NCBI GenBank assembly: GCA_964386865.1
Contig: CAYLUN010000143.1
Coordinates: forward strand, 1-10,864
Direction of reading: 5' to 3'
Source of the DNA: CAYLUN01 sp964386865
GTDB taxonomy: Bacteria > Verrucomicrobiota > Kiritimatiellia > RFP12 > UBA1067
DNA: 10,864 nt
Below, piece by piece: positions 5,825 through 10,864 of the stretch. The stretch's first letter is position 1. The number at the start of each line of letters is the position of its first letter. The position numbers and the translations under genes are program-made. The notes beneath the pieces were generated by a model. The model made no database searches, was not told the DNA's origin, and saw nothing but the letters and a program-made list of their open reading frames with translations.

Positions 5825-6082
5825 TCACCACGAGTCGTCAAGCTCGATGCGGATCGTGCGGCTCTTCATCGCCTGGATCTGAGCCGGGGTGAGGCCCCCG
5901 TGGGCCACGGGAGGCGCGCCCCACAGCGTGCCGGGCTCAGACTCCATGGGCACGCAAATGGGAGCGGCACAGGTGGGGCACTCCGTTTCCTGGCCAGCCA
6001 GGTCGGCAGGCGCTTCTATCTCCTGTCTACACGCCGGGCAGATAAACGAGAGATAGACGGTCTCTTCAACATTCGCGTTCAT
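5825..6082 (-). CDS. Small zinc-ribbon protein (85 aa)
   Basis: Two CxxC knuckles, Cys15/Cys18 (CPAC) and Cys35/Cys38 (CPTC), frame the spacer RQEIEAPADLAGQETE. This should form one treble-clef or ribbon zinc site. The motif is common in PVC-group proteins, often as a short N-terminal module. Here it is the main domain, followed by a Pro/Gly-rich linker and a tail ending in a basic-acidic SRTIRIELDDSW. There is no signal peptide or membrane helix, so it is probably cytoplasmic. The start at ATG 6082 is chosen because GGAGGT sits just before it; an in-frame upstream ATG at 6133 would add a Cys/Tyr-rich leader with no ribosome site and would cross the TATAAT region. It is the first gene of the leftward cluster. 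A nucleic-acid or protein-binding role is possible but not shown. Confidence 0.75.
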   Translation of the reverse strand: MNANVEETVYLSFICPACRQEIEAPADLAGQETECPTCAAPICVPMESEPGTLWGAPPVAHGGLTPAQIQAMKSRTIRIELDDSW

Positions 6083-6108
6083 GCCACCTCCACACAAACA
6101 ATGGCGCG

Positions 6109-6114
6109 TATAAT
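6109..6114 (+). promoter_or_regulatory. Perfect TATAAT -10 element, candidate promoter of the GH16 gene
   Basis: TATAAT sits in the divergent gap between the zinc-ribbon gene and the GH16 gene, inside an otherwise GC-rich stretch. It would start transcription near 6121, leaving an approximately 80-nt leader that contains the palindrome at 6140-6161. No recognisable -35 lies 16-18 bp upstream (6086-6091 is ACCTCC), so an activator may be needed. On the minus strand the same AT tract gives TATTAT (6115-6110), with only weak -35 candidates, as a possible promoter for the leftward cluster. Confidence 0.4.
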
Positions 6115-6139
6115 AGTACGGTGGGGCGTCCAACGCCAG

Positions 6140-6161
6140 CCCAATTTCTTAACAAGTTGGG
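6140..6161. promoter_or_regulatory. 22-bp imperfect palindrome in the GH16 leader
   Basis: The left half CCCAATTTCTT (6140-6150) and right half AACAAGTTGGG (6151-6161) are reverse complements at 9 of 11 positions, with no central spacer. As DNA this resembles the operator of a dimeric regulator. As RNA it could fold into an 8-bp stem including one U-G pair with a CUUAAC hexaloop. It lies downstream of the TATAAT and about 40 bp before the GH16 start. A second small inverted repeat, GGCGT-CCA-ACGCC, lies at 6125-6137. Confidence 0.45.
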
Positions 6162-6189
6162 AGCGGTGGTTCGGAGTTGCCGCAACGGG

Positions 6190-6234
6190 CGAGGAAGGGG
6201 TATGATGAAAGCCAAGAGTAACTCGAGGAAGGGG
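6190..6234 (+). repeat. Duplicated ribosome-binding region at the GH16 start
   Basis: CGAGGAAGGGG occurs exactly at 6190-6200 and 6224-6234, 34 bp apart. Each copy is followed by an in-frame ATG (6202/6205 and 6241). The duplication makes the start ambiguous: either copy can serve as a Shine-Dalgarno-like site. Confidence 0.5.
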
Positions 6235-7071
6235 GCGACGATGAAGAGCGGAAAATCGGGGCTTGCGGCTTACGCGTGGGCGCTTGTGGGGGCTGTCGCG
6301 TGGGTGGTCGCGCCGGCGGCTGCGCAGGAGCGCGCGGGGTGGACGCTCGCGTGGTCGGACGAGTTCGACAAGCCGGGCCTGCCGGACGCGAAGAAGTGGA
6401 CGTACGAGACGGGGTTCGTGCGCAACAAGGAGCTGCAGTACTACACGCAGGCGCGTCCGGAGAACGCCCGCGTGGAGGGCGGCAGCCTCGTGATCGAGGG
6501 GCGCAAGGAGGAGTACCAAGGGCCGGACGGAAAGGCCGCGCATTACACCGCCGCGAGCGTCACGACCGAGGGGTTGTTCGAGACCACGTACGGCCGCGTG
6601 GAAGTGCGGGCCAGGCTGCCGCGCGGACGCGGCCAGTGGCCCGCGATCTGGATGCTGGGCACGAACCGGGAGAAGATCGGCTGGCCTAAGTGCGGCGAGA
6701 TCGACATCATGGAGTTCGTGGGCCACGAGCCCGAGAAGGTTTTCGCCACAGTCCACTGGTTCGGCTATGAGAAGGGCAAGCACGCGTCGCTCGGCGGCAA
6801 CCTGCCGAAGCAGAAGCCCTCGGACGATTTTCACGTGTACGCGGTTGAGTGGTTCGCGGACCGCATGGACTTCTACTACGACGAGACCCTATATTTCACC
6901 TATCCGATCGAGAGGGCGGGCACGGGCGAGCAGAACCCGTTCCGCAAGCCGCACTACCTGCTGATGAACCTCGCGGTCGGCGGGGCCTGGGGCGGGCAGA
7001 AGGGCATCGACGACAGCGTCTTCCCACAGCAGTACGTCATCGACTACGTGAGGGCGTACAAGAAGAACTAG
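6202..7071 (+). CDS. Secreted glycoside hydrolase family 16 enzyme (beta-1,3-glucanase/laminarinase-like)
   Basis: This 289-aa protein has an N-terminal signal peptide: a hydrophobic core LAAYAWALVGAVAWVVAP then AAA-Q. A single GH16 jelly-roll domain follows, from WTLAWSDEFDKPG to the terminal VIDYVRAYKKN. The catalytic signature is GEIDIMEF: nucleophile Glu166, Asp168 and acid/base Glu171, the ExDxxE form with a beta-bulge found in laminarinases and agarases rather than lichenases. Other family marks are QYYT, ASVTTEGLFETTYGRVEVRA, WPAIWMLG and AVEWFADRMDFYYD. It would hydrolyse beta-linked glucan or galactan outside the cytoplasm; the exact substrate cannot be read. No carbohydrate-binding module or sorting domain is present. 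ATG 6202 follows GAGGAAGGGG well. An in-frame ATG at 6241 gives a more compact signal peptide (276 aa) and also follows a GAGGAAGG copy, so it remains a real alternative. Confidence 0.92.
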   Translation: MMKAKSNSRKGATMKSGKSGLAAYAWALVGAVAWVVAPAAAQERAGWTLAWSDEFDKPGLPDAKKWTYETGFVRNKELQYYTQARPENARVEGGSLVIEGRKEEYQGPDGKAAHYTAASVTTEGLFETTYGRVEVRARLPRGRGQWPAIWMLGTNREKIGWPKCGEIDIMEFVGHEPEKVFATVHWFGYEKGKHASLGGNLPKQKPSDDFHVYAVEWFADRMDFYYDETLYFTYPIERAGTGEQNPFRKPHYLLMNLAVGGAWGGQKGIDDSVFPQQYVIDYVRAYKKN

Positions 7072-7078
7072 CGACGCT

Positions 7079-7105
7079 CACGCGTAGGCGCGGAGAGCGC
7101 GGAGG
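7079..7105. repeat. Three-unit 9-bp degenerate repeat after the GH16 gene
   Basis: CACGCGTAG, GCGCGGAGA and GCGCGGAGG follow one another at exact 9-bp steps, starting seven bases after the GH16 stop. The last two units differ at one base. It is non-coding, in the 118-nt gap before the beta-helix gene. Confidence 0.5.
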
Positions 7106-7128
7106 TGGTGCGGAAGGGGGAGAAAGAG

Positions 7129-7158
7129 CGGAGCTGCTGTGAGCAAGGGCTCGCTCCG
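7129..7158 (+). other. Stem-loop between the GH16 and beta-helix genes
   Basis: The outer stem CGGAGC (7129-7134) pairs with GCTCCG (7153-7158). The inner stem GAGC (7141-7144) pairs with GCTC (7149-7152) around an AAGG loop, with a six-base bulge on the left arm. There is no T-tract, so it is not a standard intrinsic terminator. It could be an mRNA processing or stabilising structure, or chance folding in GC-rich DNA. Confidence 0.28.
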
Positions 7159-7189
7159 GCCAAGCCGAACGGAAAGCAGAGGGACAGCG

Positions 7190-9157
7190 ATGCGCGTACG
7201 TTTTGTGGCTGCGACTGCGATGCTGGCGTCGGGGGCGTGGGCGGCTGAGCTTGGGCAGGTGGCGCGGGTGATGGCCGGCGAGCTGAAAGAGGCGCGCGCG
7301 TCGTGGTGGGGCTTCGATGCGGAGGACTCCACGCGCGCCTTGCAGGCGGCCATCGACTCGCGGGTGCCGCGGCTGATCGTGGACAACATGGCTGCGCCGT
7401 GGGTCACGGACCGGCTCGCCTGCGTGAGCGGCCAGGAGGTCGTCTTCGAGCGCGGCGCCGAGGTGCTGGCCAAGAAGGGCGCGTTCAGGGGCGCGGGCGA
7501 CGCGCTCTTCTCGCTCATCTGCGTGACCAACGTGACGCTGCGCGGGCCGGGCGCGACGCTGCGCATGCGGCGCGCGGACTACGACGCGCCGCCTTACGCG
7601 AAGGCCGAGTGGCGGCATGTGCTCACGGTCAAGAGCAGCGTGAACATCCGCGTGGAGGGGCTGACGCTCGCGGAGAGCGGCGGGGACGGCGTTTACCTCG
7701 GCTGCGTGCGCTCCGAGTGGCCGAACCGCGATGTCGTGATCAAAGACGTGGTGTGCGACCGGAACTACCGTCAAGGCATCAGCGTGATCTCCGCCGAAAA
7801 CCTGCTGATCGAGAACACGGTGATGCGCGACACGGCGGGCACGCCGCCGGCGGCGGGCATCGACTTCGAGCCGAACCACGCGGGCGAGCGCCTCAAGAAC
7901 TGCGTGATGCGCAACTGCGTGACAGAGAACAATCAGGGTAGCGGCTACGACTTCTACCTGCCGAACCTGACGCGCGCGTCCGAGCCGGTCTCGATCCGGC
8001 TGGAGAACTGCCGCTCGGCCAATGACAAGTCGGGCGTGAAGATCACGACCGGCAACGCGGAGGAGGCGGCCGTGCGAGGGTCGCTGACCTTCGCGGATTG
8101 CCGCGTCGAGCGCTCGCAGCGCAGCGGCCTGACCGTCTCGCGCAAGTCGGCGTTCGGGATGGCGCTGGCGCTCGAGCGGTGCGCGGTGTCCGGGTGCGGG
8201 GGCACGAACGCCGCGCCCGACATCGTGCTGCTGAGCCGCATCGAGGACGAGTGGCCGGTCGGCGGCATCCGGCTGGACGGCGTGACCGTGACGCAGCCCG
8301 TCGCGCGGCCGTGGATCGCGTGGCAGAACAACACGACGGTGGCCGAGCCGGTGGCGGCGCTGACGGGCGCGGTCACGGTCGAGCAGGGCGGGCAGCGGCA
8401 GGAGGTCGCGCTGACGCCGGAATGGGCGGCCAAGACCTTCCCGCCGCGCTTCTCGGTGCGCGTGCCGCGCGTGGCGGGCGACCTCGCGAAGGCGCGGGTG
8501 ACGGACCGAGCCGAGGGCGTGCAGCGGGTCTCGCCGCTGCGGCTGCGCCGCGGCGGCGCCTATGTCTTCCACGCGGCGGCGGGGCGGGAGGTCGTGCTGG
8601 CCGGCGAGCAGACGCAGGTCGGTGCGTATGCGGTCGGGGCGAAGCCGCTCATCGTGCGCTCGCCTTCGGGGGCGGCTGTCAAGAAGGTGGCCCTGCCGCC
8701 GTTCAAGGAGCGCGCGGAGGTTCGTTTCACGCCGGCGGAGAGCGGCTTCCACACGCTTGAGGTGGACGTCGGCGCGAACGCGTTCGCGCTGCTGGAGGCC
8801 AGCGTGCCGGTGGCGCTCGATGCGACCCGGAGAGCGGCGAGCCTCATCGCCAGTGCGGGCGCGCTGTTCGTGCCGGTGCCGAAGGGGACGGGCGTGTTCG
8901 CGTTCGGCGTGGCGGGCGAGGGCGCCGGCGAGGCGGTGAGGGCCGCGGTCATCGATCCGGCGGGCAAGGCGGTCTGGGCGAAGGACGCCATCACGCAGAT
9001 GGAGCGCTTCACGGCGGCCGAAGGGCAGGGCGCGTCGGGCGGCGTGTGGGAGATCCGGCTCGGGAAGCCGAGCCAGGGCGGCTTCGAGGACTTCCATGTG
9101 GAGGCGCTGGGGGTTCCGGGGTATCTGTTCCTCAGCAGGGGCCGCTATTGGGAGTAG
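7190..9157 (+). CDS. Secreted right-handed parallel beta-helix (pectate-lyase-like) protein
   Basis: This 655-aa protein begins at ATG 7190 after AGAGGGA. A GTG at 7139 would add 17 polar residues ahead of the signal peptide and is rejected. The signal peptide is about 18 residues with an AWA cleavage motif. The segment SWWGFDAEDSTRALQAAID (38-56) is the usual opening of pectate-lyase-like helices. Successive coils follow at about 105-370: VTLRGPGATL, VNIRVEGLTLAESGGDGVYL, NRDVVIKDVVCDRNYRQGIS, ENLLIENTVMRD, then AAGIDFEPN and KNCVMRNCVTENN. Asp166, Asp225 and Asp254 are conserved-looking acidic positions on the helix face, but no catalytic set can be assigned. Residues about 400-655 form a separate region of beta-rich character that I do not recognise. 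Polysaccharide lyase, hydrolase and epimerase all remain possible. It lies 118 nt after GH16, suggesting a shared extracellular polysaccharide target. Confidence 0.88.
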   Translation: MRVRFVAATAMLASGAWAAELGQVARVMAGELKEARASWWGFDAEDSTRALQAAIDSRVPRLIVDNMAAPWVTDRLACVSGQEVVFERGAEVLAKKGAFRGAGDALFSLICVTNVTLRGPGATLRMRRADYDAPPYAKAEWRHVLTVKSSVNIRVEGLTLAESGGDGVYLGCVRSEWPNRDVVIKDVVCDRNYRQGISVISAENLLIENTVMRDTAGTPPAAGIDFEPNHAGERLKNCVMRNCVTENNQGSGYDFYLPNLTRASEPVSIRLENCRSANDKSGVKITTGNAEEAAVRGSLTFADCRVERSQRSGLTVSRKSAFGMALALERCAVSGCGGTNAAPDIVLLSRIEDEWPVGGIRLDGVTVTQPVARPWIAWQNNTTVAEPVAALTGAVTVEQGGQRQEVALTPEWAAKTFPPRFSVRVPRVAGDLAKARVTDRAEGVQRVSPLRLRRGGAYVFHAAAGREVVLAGEQTQVGAYAVGAKPLIVRSPSGAAVKKVALPPFKERAEVRFTPAESGFHTLEVDVGANAFALLEASVPVALDATRRAASLIASAGALFVPVPKGTGVFAFGVAGEGAGEAVRAAVIDPAGKAVWAKDAITQMERFTAAEGQGASGGVWEIRLGKPSQGGFEDFHVEALGVPGYLFLSRGRYWE

Positions 9158-9175
9158 TCCGCCAACGGCCGCGAT

Positions 9176-9208
9176 CCGCCGAAAACTTCCGAAGCCCCCT
9201 TTTGGCGG
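9176..9208 (+). terminator. Hairpin after the beta-helix gene, possible terminator
   Basis: CCGCC (9176-9180) pairs with GGCGG (9204-9208). After one bulged G, AAAA (9182-9185) pairs with TTTT (9200-9203). Inside the loop CTT-CCG-AAG can form a small second stem. The hairpin starts 18 nt after the beta-helix stop, as expected for a terminator, but no T-run follows. Rho-independent termination is therefore uncertain; 3'-end protection is an alternative. Confidence 0.4.
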
Positions 9209-9214
9209 CGCGCG

Positions 9215-9233
9215 AAATATAGTAAACTAAATG
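9215..9233 (+). promoter_or_regulatory. AT-rich tract, weak candidate promoter for the guanylyltransferase
   Basis: This is a 19-base A/T-rich island in GC-rich DNA, 30-50 bp before the ATG at 9264. It contains TATAGT (9218-9223) and TAAACT (9223-9228). TTGGCG at 9202-9207 is a possible -35, but the spacing to TAAACT is only 15 bp. The composition suggests a promoter; the exact element cannot be fixed. Confidence 0.32.
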
Positions 9234-9263
9234 TTCGACGATAACGTGTAACAAGGACTCCAC

Positions 9264-10346
9264 ATGAAGCATGCGTACGCAGTGATATTGGCGGGCGGAA
9301 GTGGCGAACGGTTCTGGCCGCTGAGCACCAAGTCCCGCCCAAAGCAGTTCATTTCGCTTTTCGGCGGACGGCCCCTTCTGTCTCTGGCCGTCGAGCGCCT
9401 GCACGGGCTGATCCCGGCCGACCGCATTTACATCATAACCGCCGAGCGGCTGGCGGAGGACACGGCGGAAGCGGCGTGGAACGTGCCGCGCGCGAACATC
9501 ATCGGCGAGCCGTGCAAGCGCGACACCGCCCCGGCCATCGCGGTGGCGTGCGGGATGGTGCATGGCCGCGACCCCGAGGGAGTTGTCTGCATCCTGACCG
9601 CCGACCAGCTCATGAGCGACGTCGAGACTTTTCGGCTGACGCTCGCCGACTCGATCAAGGTGGCCAGCCGGGAAGACGTGATCGTGACGATGGGCATCCA
9701 GCCCACCTATCCGGCTACCGGCTTCGGCTATATCGACGCGGGCGAGGAGCTGGAGACGCGCACGGTGACGCGCTTCAATAAGGCCAGGCGGTTTGTGGAG
9801 AAGCCGGACGCGTACACGGCCGCGCGCTATGTGGAGAGCGGCCACTACTGCTGGAACGCGGGCATGTTTATCTGGCGGACGGAGACCATGCGCAACGCGC
9901 TGGCCGCCCACGCGCCGGATCTGGCTCAGCTCGGCGACCTTGTGGCGGCAACGGACTCGACCGACGCGCTCGAGGCCGTTTTGCGGCGAACCTACCCGTC
10001 CCTGCGGGCGATCTCGATCGACTACGCCGTGATGGAGCACGCCGACAATATCGTGATGGCGCGCGGCGCGTTCGGCTGGGACGACGTGGGCTCGTGGCCC
10101 TCCGTGGCCGGGCACTTCTCGGCCGACCTCGACGGCAACGTCGTCATCGGCGCATGCGAGCAGATGGAAGCGCAGAACAACATCGTGATTTCCGAGAACC
10201 GCCTCACGGCGCTGATCGGCGTGCGCGGGCTGGTCGTGGTGCACTCCGAGAACGCCACGCTGATCTGCCCCAAGGAGCGGGCTGAAGAGGTGAAGAAGCT
10301 GCTGCGCCGCATCGCCGCCCGTCCCGACGGCGAAAAGTACGTGTAG
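9264..10346 (+). CDS. manC: Mannose-1-phosphate guanylyltransferase (GDP-mannose pyrophosphorylase)
   Basis: This 360-aa cytoplasmic enzyme makes GDP-mannose from GTP and mannose-1-phosphate, the donor for mannosylated glycans and precursor of GDP-fucose-type sugars. The N-terminal nucleotidyltransferase signature GGSGERFWPLS (11-21) is followed by KSRPKQF, EPCKRDTAPAIA (82-93), FVEKP (177-181), WNAGMFIW (197-204), DYAVME (253-258) and WDDVGSW (272-278). The family's usual 'PADH' is 'TADQ' here (112-115), with the metal-type Asp114 kept and His replaced by Gln. The length fits the short form without the C-terminal phosphomannose isomerase domain of bifunctional ManC/AlgA. The start follows AAGGA (9252-9256) by seven bases. 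The truA start is one base after its stop. It may feed the glycosyltransferase at 4592-5761, but nothing in the sequence ties them directly. Confidence 0.93.
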   Translation: MKHAYAVILAGGSGERFWPLSTKSRPKQFISLFGGRPLLSLAVERLHGLIPADRIYIITAERLAEDTAEAAWNVPRANIIGEPCKRDTAPAIAVACGMVHGRDPEGVVCILTADQLMSDVETFRLTLADSIKVASREDVIVTMGIQPTYPATGFGYIDAGEELETRTVTRFNKARRFVEKPDAYTAARYVESGHYCWNAGMFIWRTETMRNALAAHAPDLAQLGDLVAATDSTDALEAVLRRTYPSLRAISIDYAVMEHADNIVMARGAFGWDDVGSWPSVAGHFSADLDGNVVIGACEQMEAQNNIVISENRLTALIGVRGLVVVHSENATLICPKERAEEVKKLLRRIAARPDGEKYV

Positions 10347-10347
10347 G

Positions 10348-10864
10348 ATGTCCAGCGAGCCGAACATCTCCGCCCGCCGCTTCAAGCTGGTCGTCGCCTA
10401 CGACGGCACGGCCTACGCGGGGTGGCAGGTGCAGCCGAACCACGTCAGCGTGCAGCAGGTGATCGAGGAAACGCTGCAGGGCATCGTCGGGCACGCCGTC
10501 AAGCTGCACGGCAGCGGGCGGACTGATCAGGGCGTGCATGCGCGAGGCCAGGTCGCGCACGTGGACCTGACCTGCCGCCTGGGCGCGGAGTCCGTCGGCC
10601 GGGCGCTCAACGCGCGGCTGCCGCAGGACATCCGCATCCGCAGGGCGTCGCTGGCGCGGCCCGACTTCCACGCGCGGCGTTCGGCGGCGGGCAAGGAGTA
10701 CCGCTACTTCGTCTGGAATGACGCGACGGTGCTGCCTGACAAGCGGCTCTACGCGGCTCACGCGTACCGGCCGCTCGACGTGGCGGCGATGCGCGACGCG
10801 GCTGCGCGCTTCGTGGGGCGGCACGACTTCGCGTCGTTCACCGCCAACCCGCAGCGCGAGGTGG
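10348..10864 (+). CDS. truA: tRNA pseudouridine synthase A, N-terminal 172 residues
   Basis: The reading frame is open from ATG 10348 to the window edge, with no stop seen. The protein has the TruA opening LVVAYDGTAYAGWQVQP (14-30), VQQVIEETL (35-43), and the catalytic loop GSGRTDQGVHARGQVAH, whose Asp60 is the nucleophile position shared by TruA enzymes. Downstream RALNARLPQDIRI, FHARRSAAGKEYRYFVWN and RHDFASFT continue the family pattern. TruA converts uridines 38-40 of the tRNA anticodon arm to pseudouridine. About 80-100 residues of the usual length lie beyond the window. The one-base gap after the guanylyltransferase stop, and the lack of a clear separate ribosome site, suggest translational coupling with it. 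Pairing with a sugar-nucleotide gene looks incidental. Confidence 0.93.
   Translation, partial: MSSEPNISARRFKLVVAYDGTAYAGWQVQPNHVSVQQVIEETLQGIVGHAVKLHGSGRTDQGVHARGQVAHVDLTCRLGAESVGRALNARLPQDIRIRRASLARPDFHARRSAAGKEYRYFVWNDATVLPDKRLYAAHAYRPLDVAAMRDAAARFVGRHDFASFTANPQREV

Noticed and set aside
6121..6201. GTG at 6121 as GH16 start
   Set aside because: It would translate through the palindrome and place about 27 residues before the chosen start, with no ribosome site and immediately next to the TATAAT.
5102..6205. A 367-codon plus-strand open frame opposite the glycosyltransferase and zinc-ribbon genes
   Set aside because: It crosses an intergenic repeat and the divergent promoter region, has Glu/Gly/Ala-biased composition and no recognisable domain.
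7037..9097. A 686-codon open frame on the minus strand opposite the beta-helix gene
   Set aside because: It is extremely Arg/Ala/His-rich with no recognisable motif and mirrors a well-supported plus-strand gene with signal peptide and ribosome site; typical antisense shadow in GC-rich DNA.
9132..10385. A 417-codon open frame on the minus strand opposite the guanylyltransferase
   Set aside because: The plus-strand gene carries all family motifs; the antisense product has no domain signature and spans the intergenic promoter and hairpin region.

Overview
The window is GC-rich and gene-dense, and reads as a chromosomal segment of a bacterium from the PVC group (Planctomycetes-Verrucomicrobia-Chlamydiae), most plausibly Kiritimatiellota or Lentisphaerota. 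This is an inference. It rests on a XylR-type AraC regulator fragment, a small two-CxxC zinc-ribbon protein with the 'IEAPADLAG' spacer typical of that group, a secreted GH16 and beta-helix pair, and intergenic gaps built from degenerate short-period repeats. No rRNA, tRNA, transposase, phage or CRISPR element was seen.

Layout. (1) 1-102, minus: N-terminus of a XylR/LacI-like sensor-domain regulator, cut by the window edge. Its upstream region (103-213) carries a 10-bp direct repeat, a promoter-like pair and an inverted repeat, and faces a small plus-strand ORF (214-375, membrane-segment-like, unrecognised). (2) 6082 down to 486, minus: five co-directional genes with gaps of 16-87 nt, in transcription order zinc-ribbon protein, GT4-family glycosyltransferase, MalY/PatB-type C-S lyase, membrane-anchored NUC1-type endonuclease, and a membrane hybrid histidine kinase with a receiver domain. 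(3) 6083-6201: divergent control region with a perfect TATAAT on the plus strand and a 22-bp imperfect palindrome. (4) 6202-10864, plus: secreted GH16 glucanase-like enzyme, secreted right-handed beta-helix protein, mannose-1-phosphate guanylyltransferase, and truA (cut by the right edge, one base after the guanylyltransferase stop).

Functionally, the right half pairs two exported carbohydrate-active-type proteins with GDP-mannose supply. The left cluster mixes a glycosyltransferase, sulfur amino-acid lyase, nuclease and sensor kinase with no obvious single pathway. The co-directional arrangement suggests co-transcription but not shared function.

The least ordinary signal is in the spacers. 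Two minus-strand gaps hold strict 7-bp-period arrays (4562-4589 and 5779-5813), and a third holds a looser GGTT series (3285-3346). The three genes that start just downstream of them are the ones in the window with no visible Shine-Dalgarno sequence. No clear novel defence or mobile system was found.
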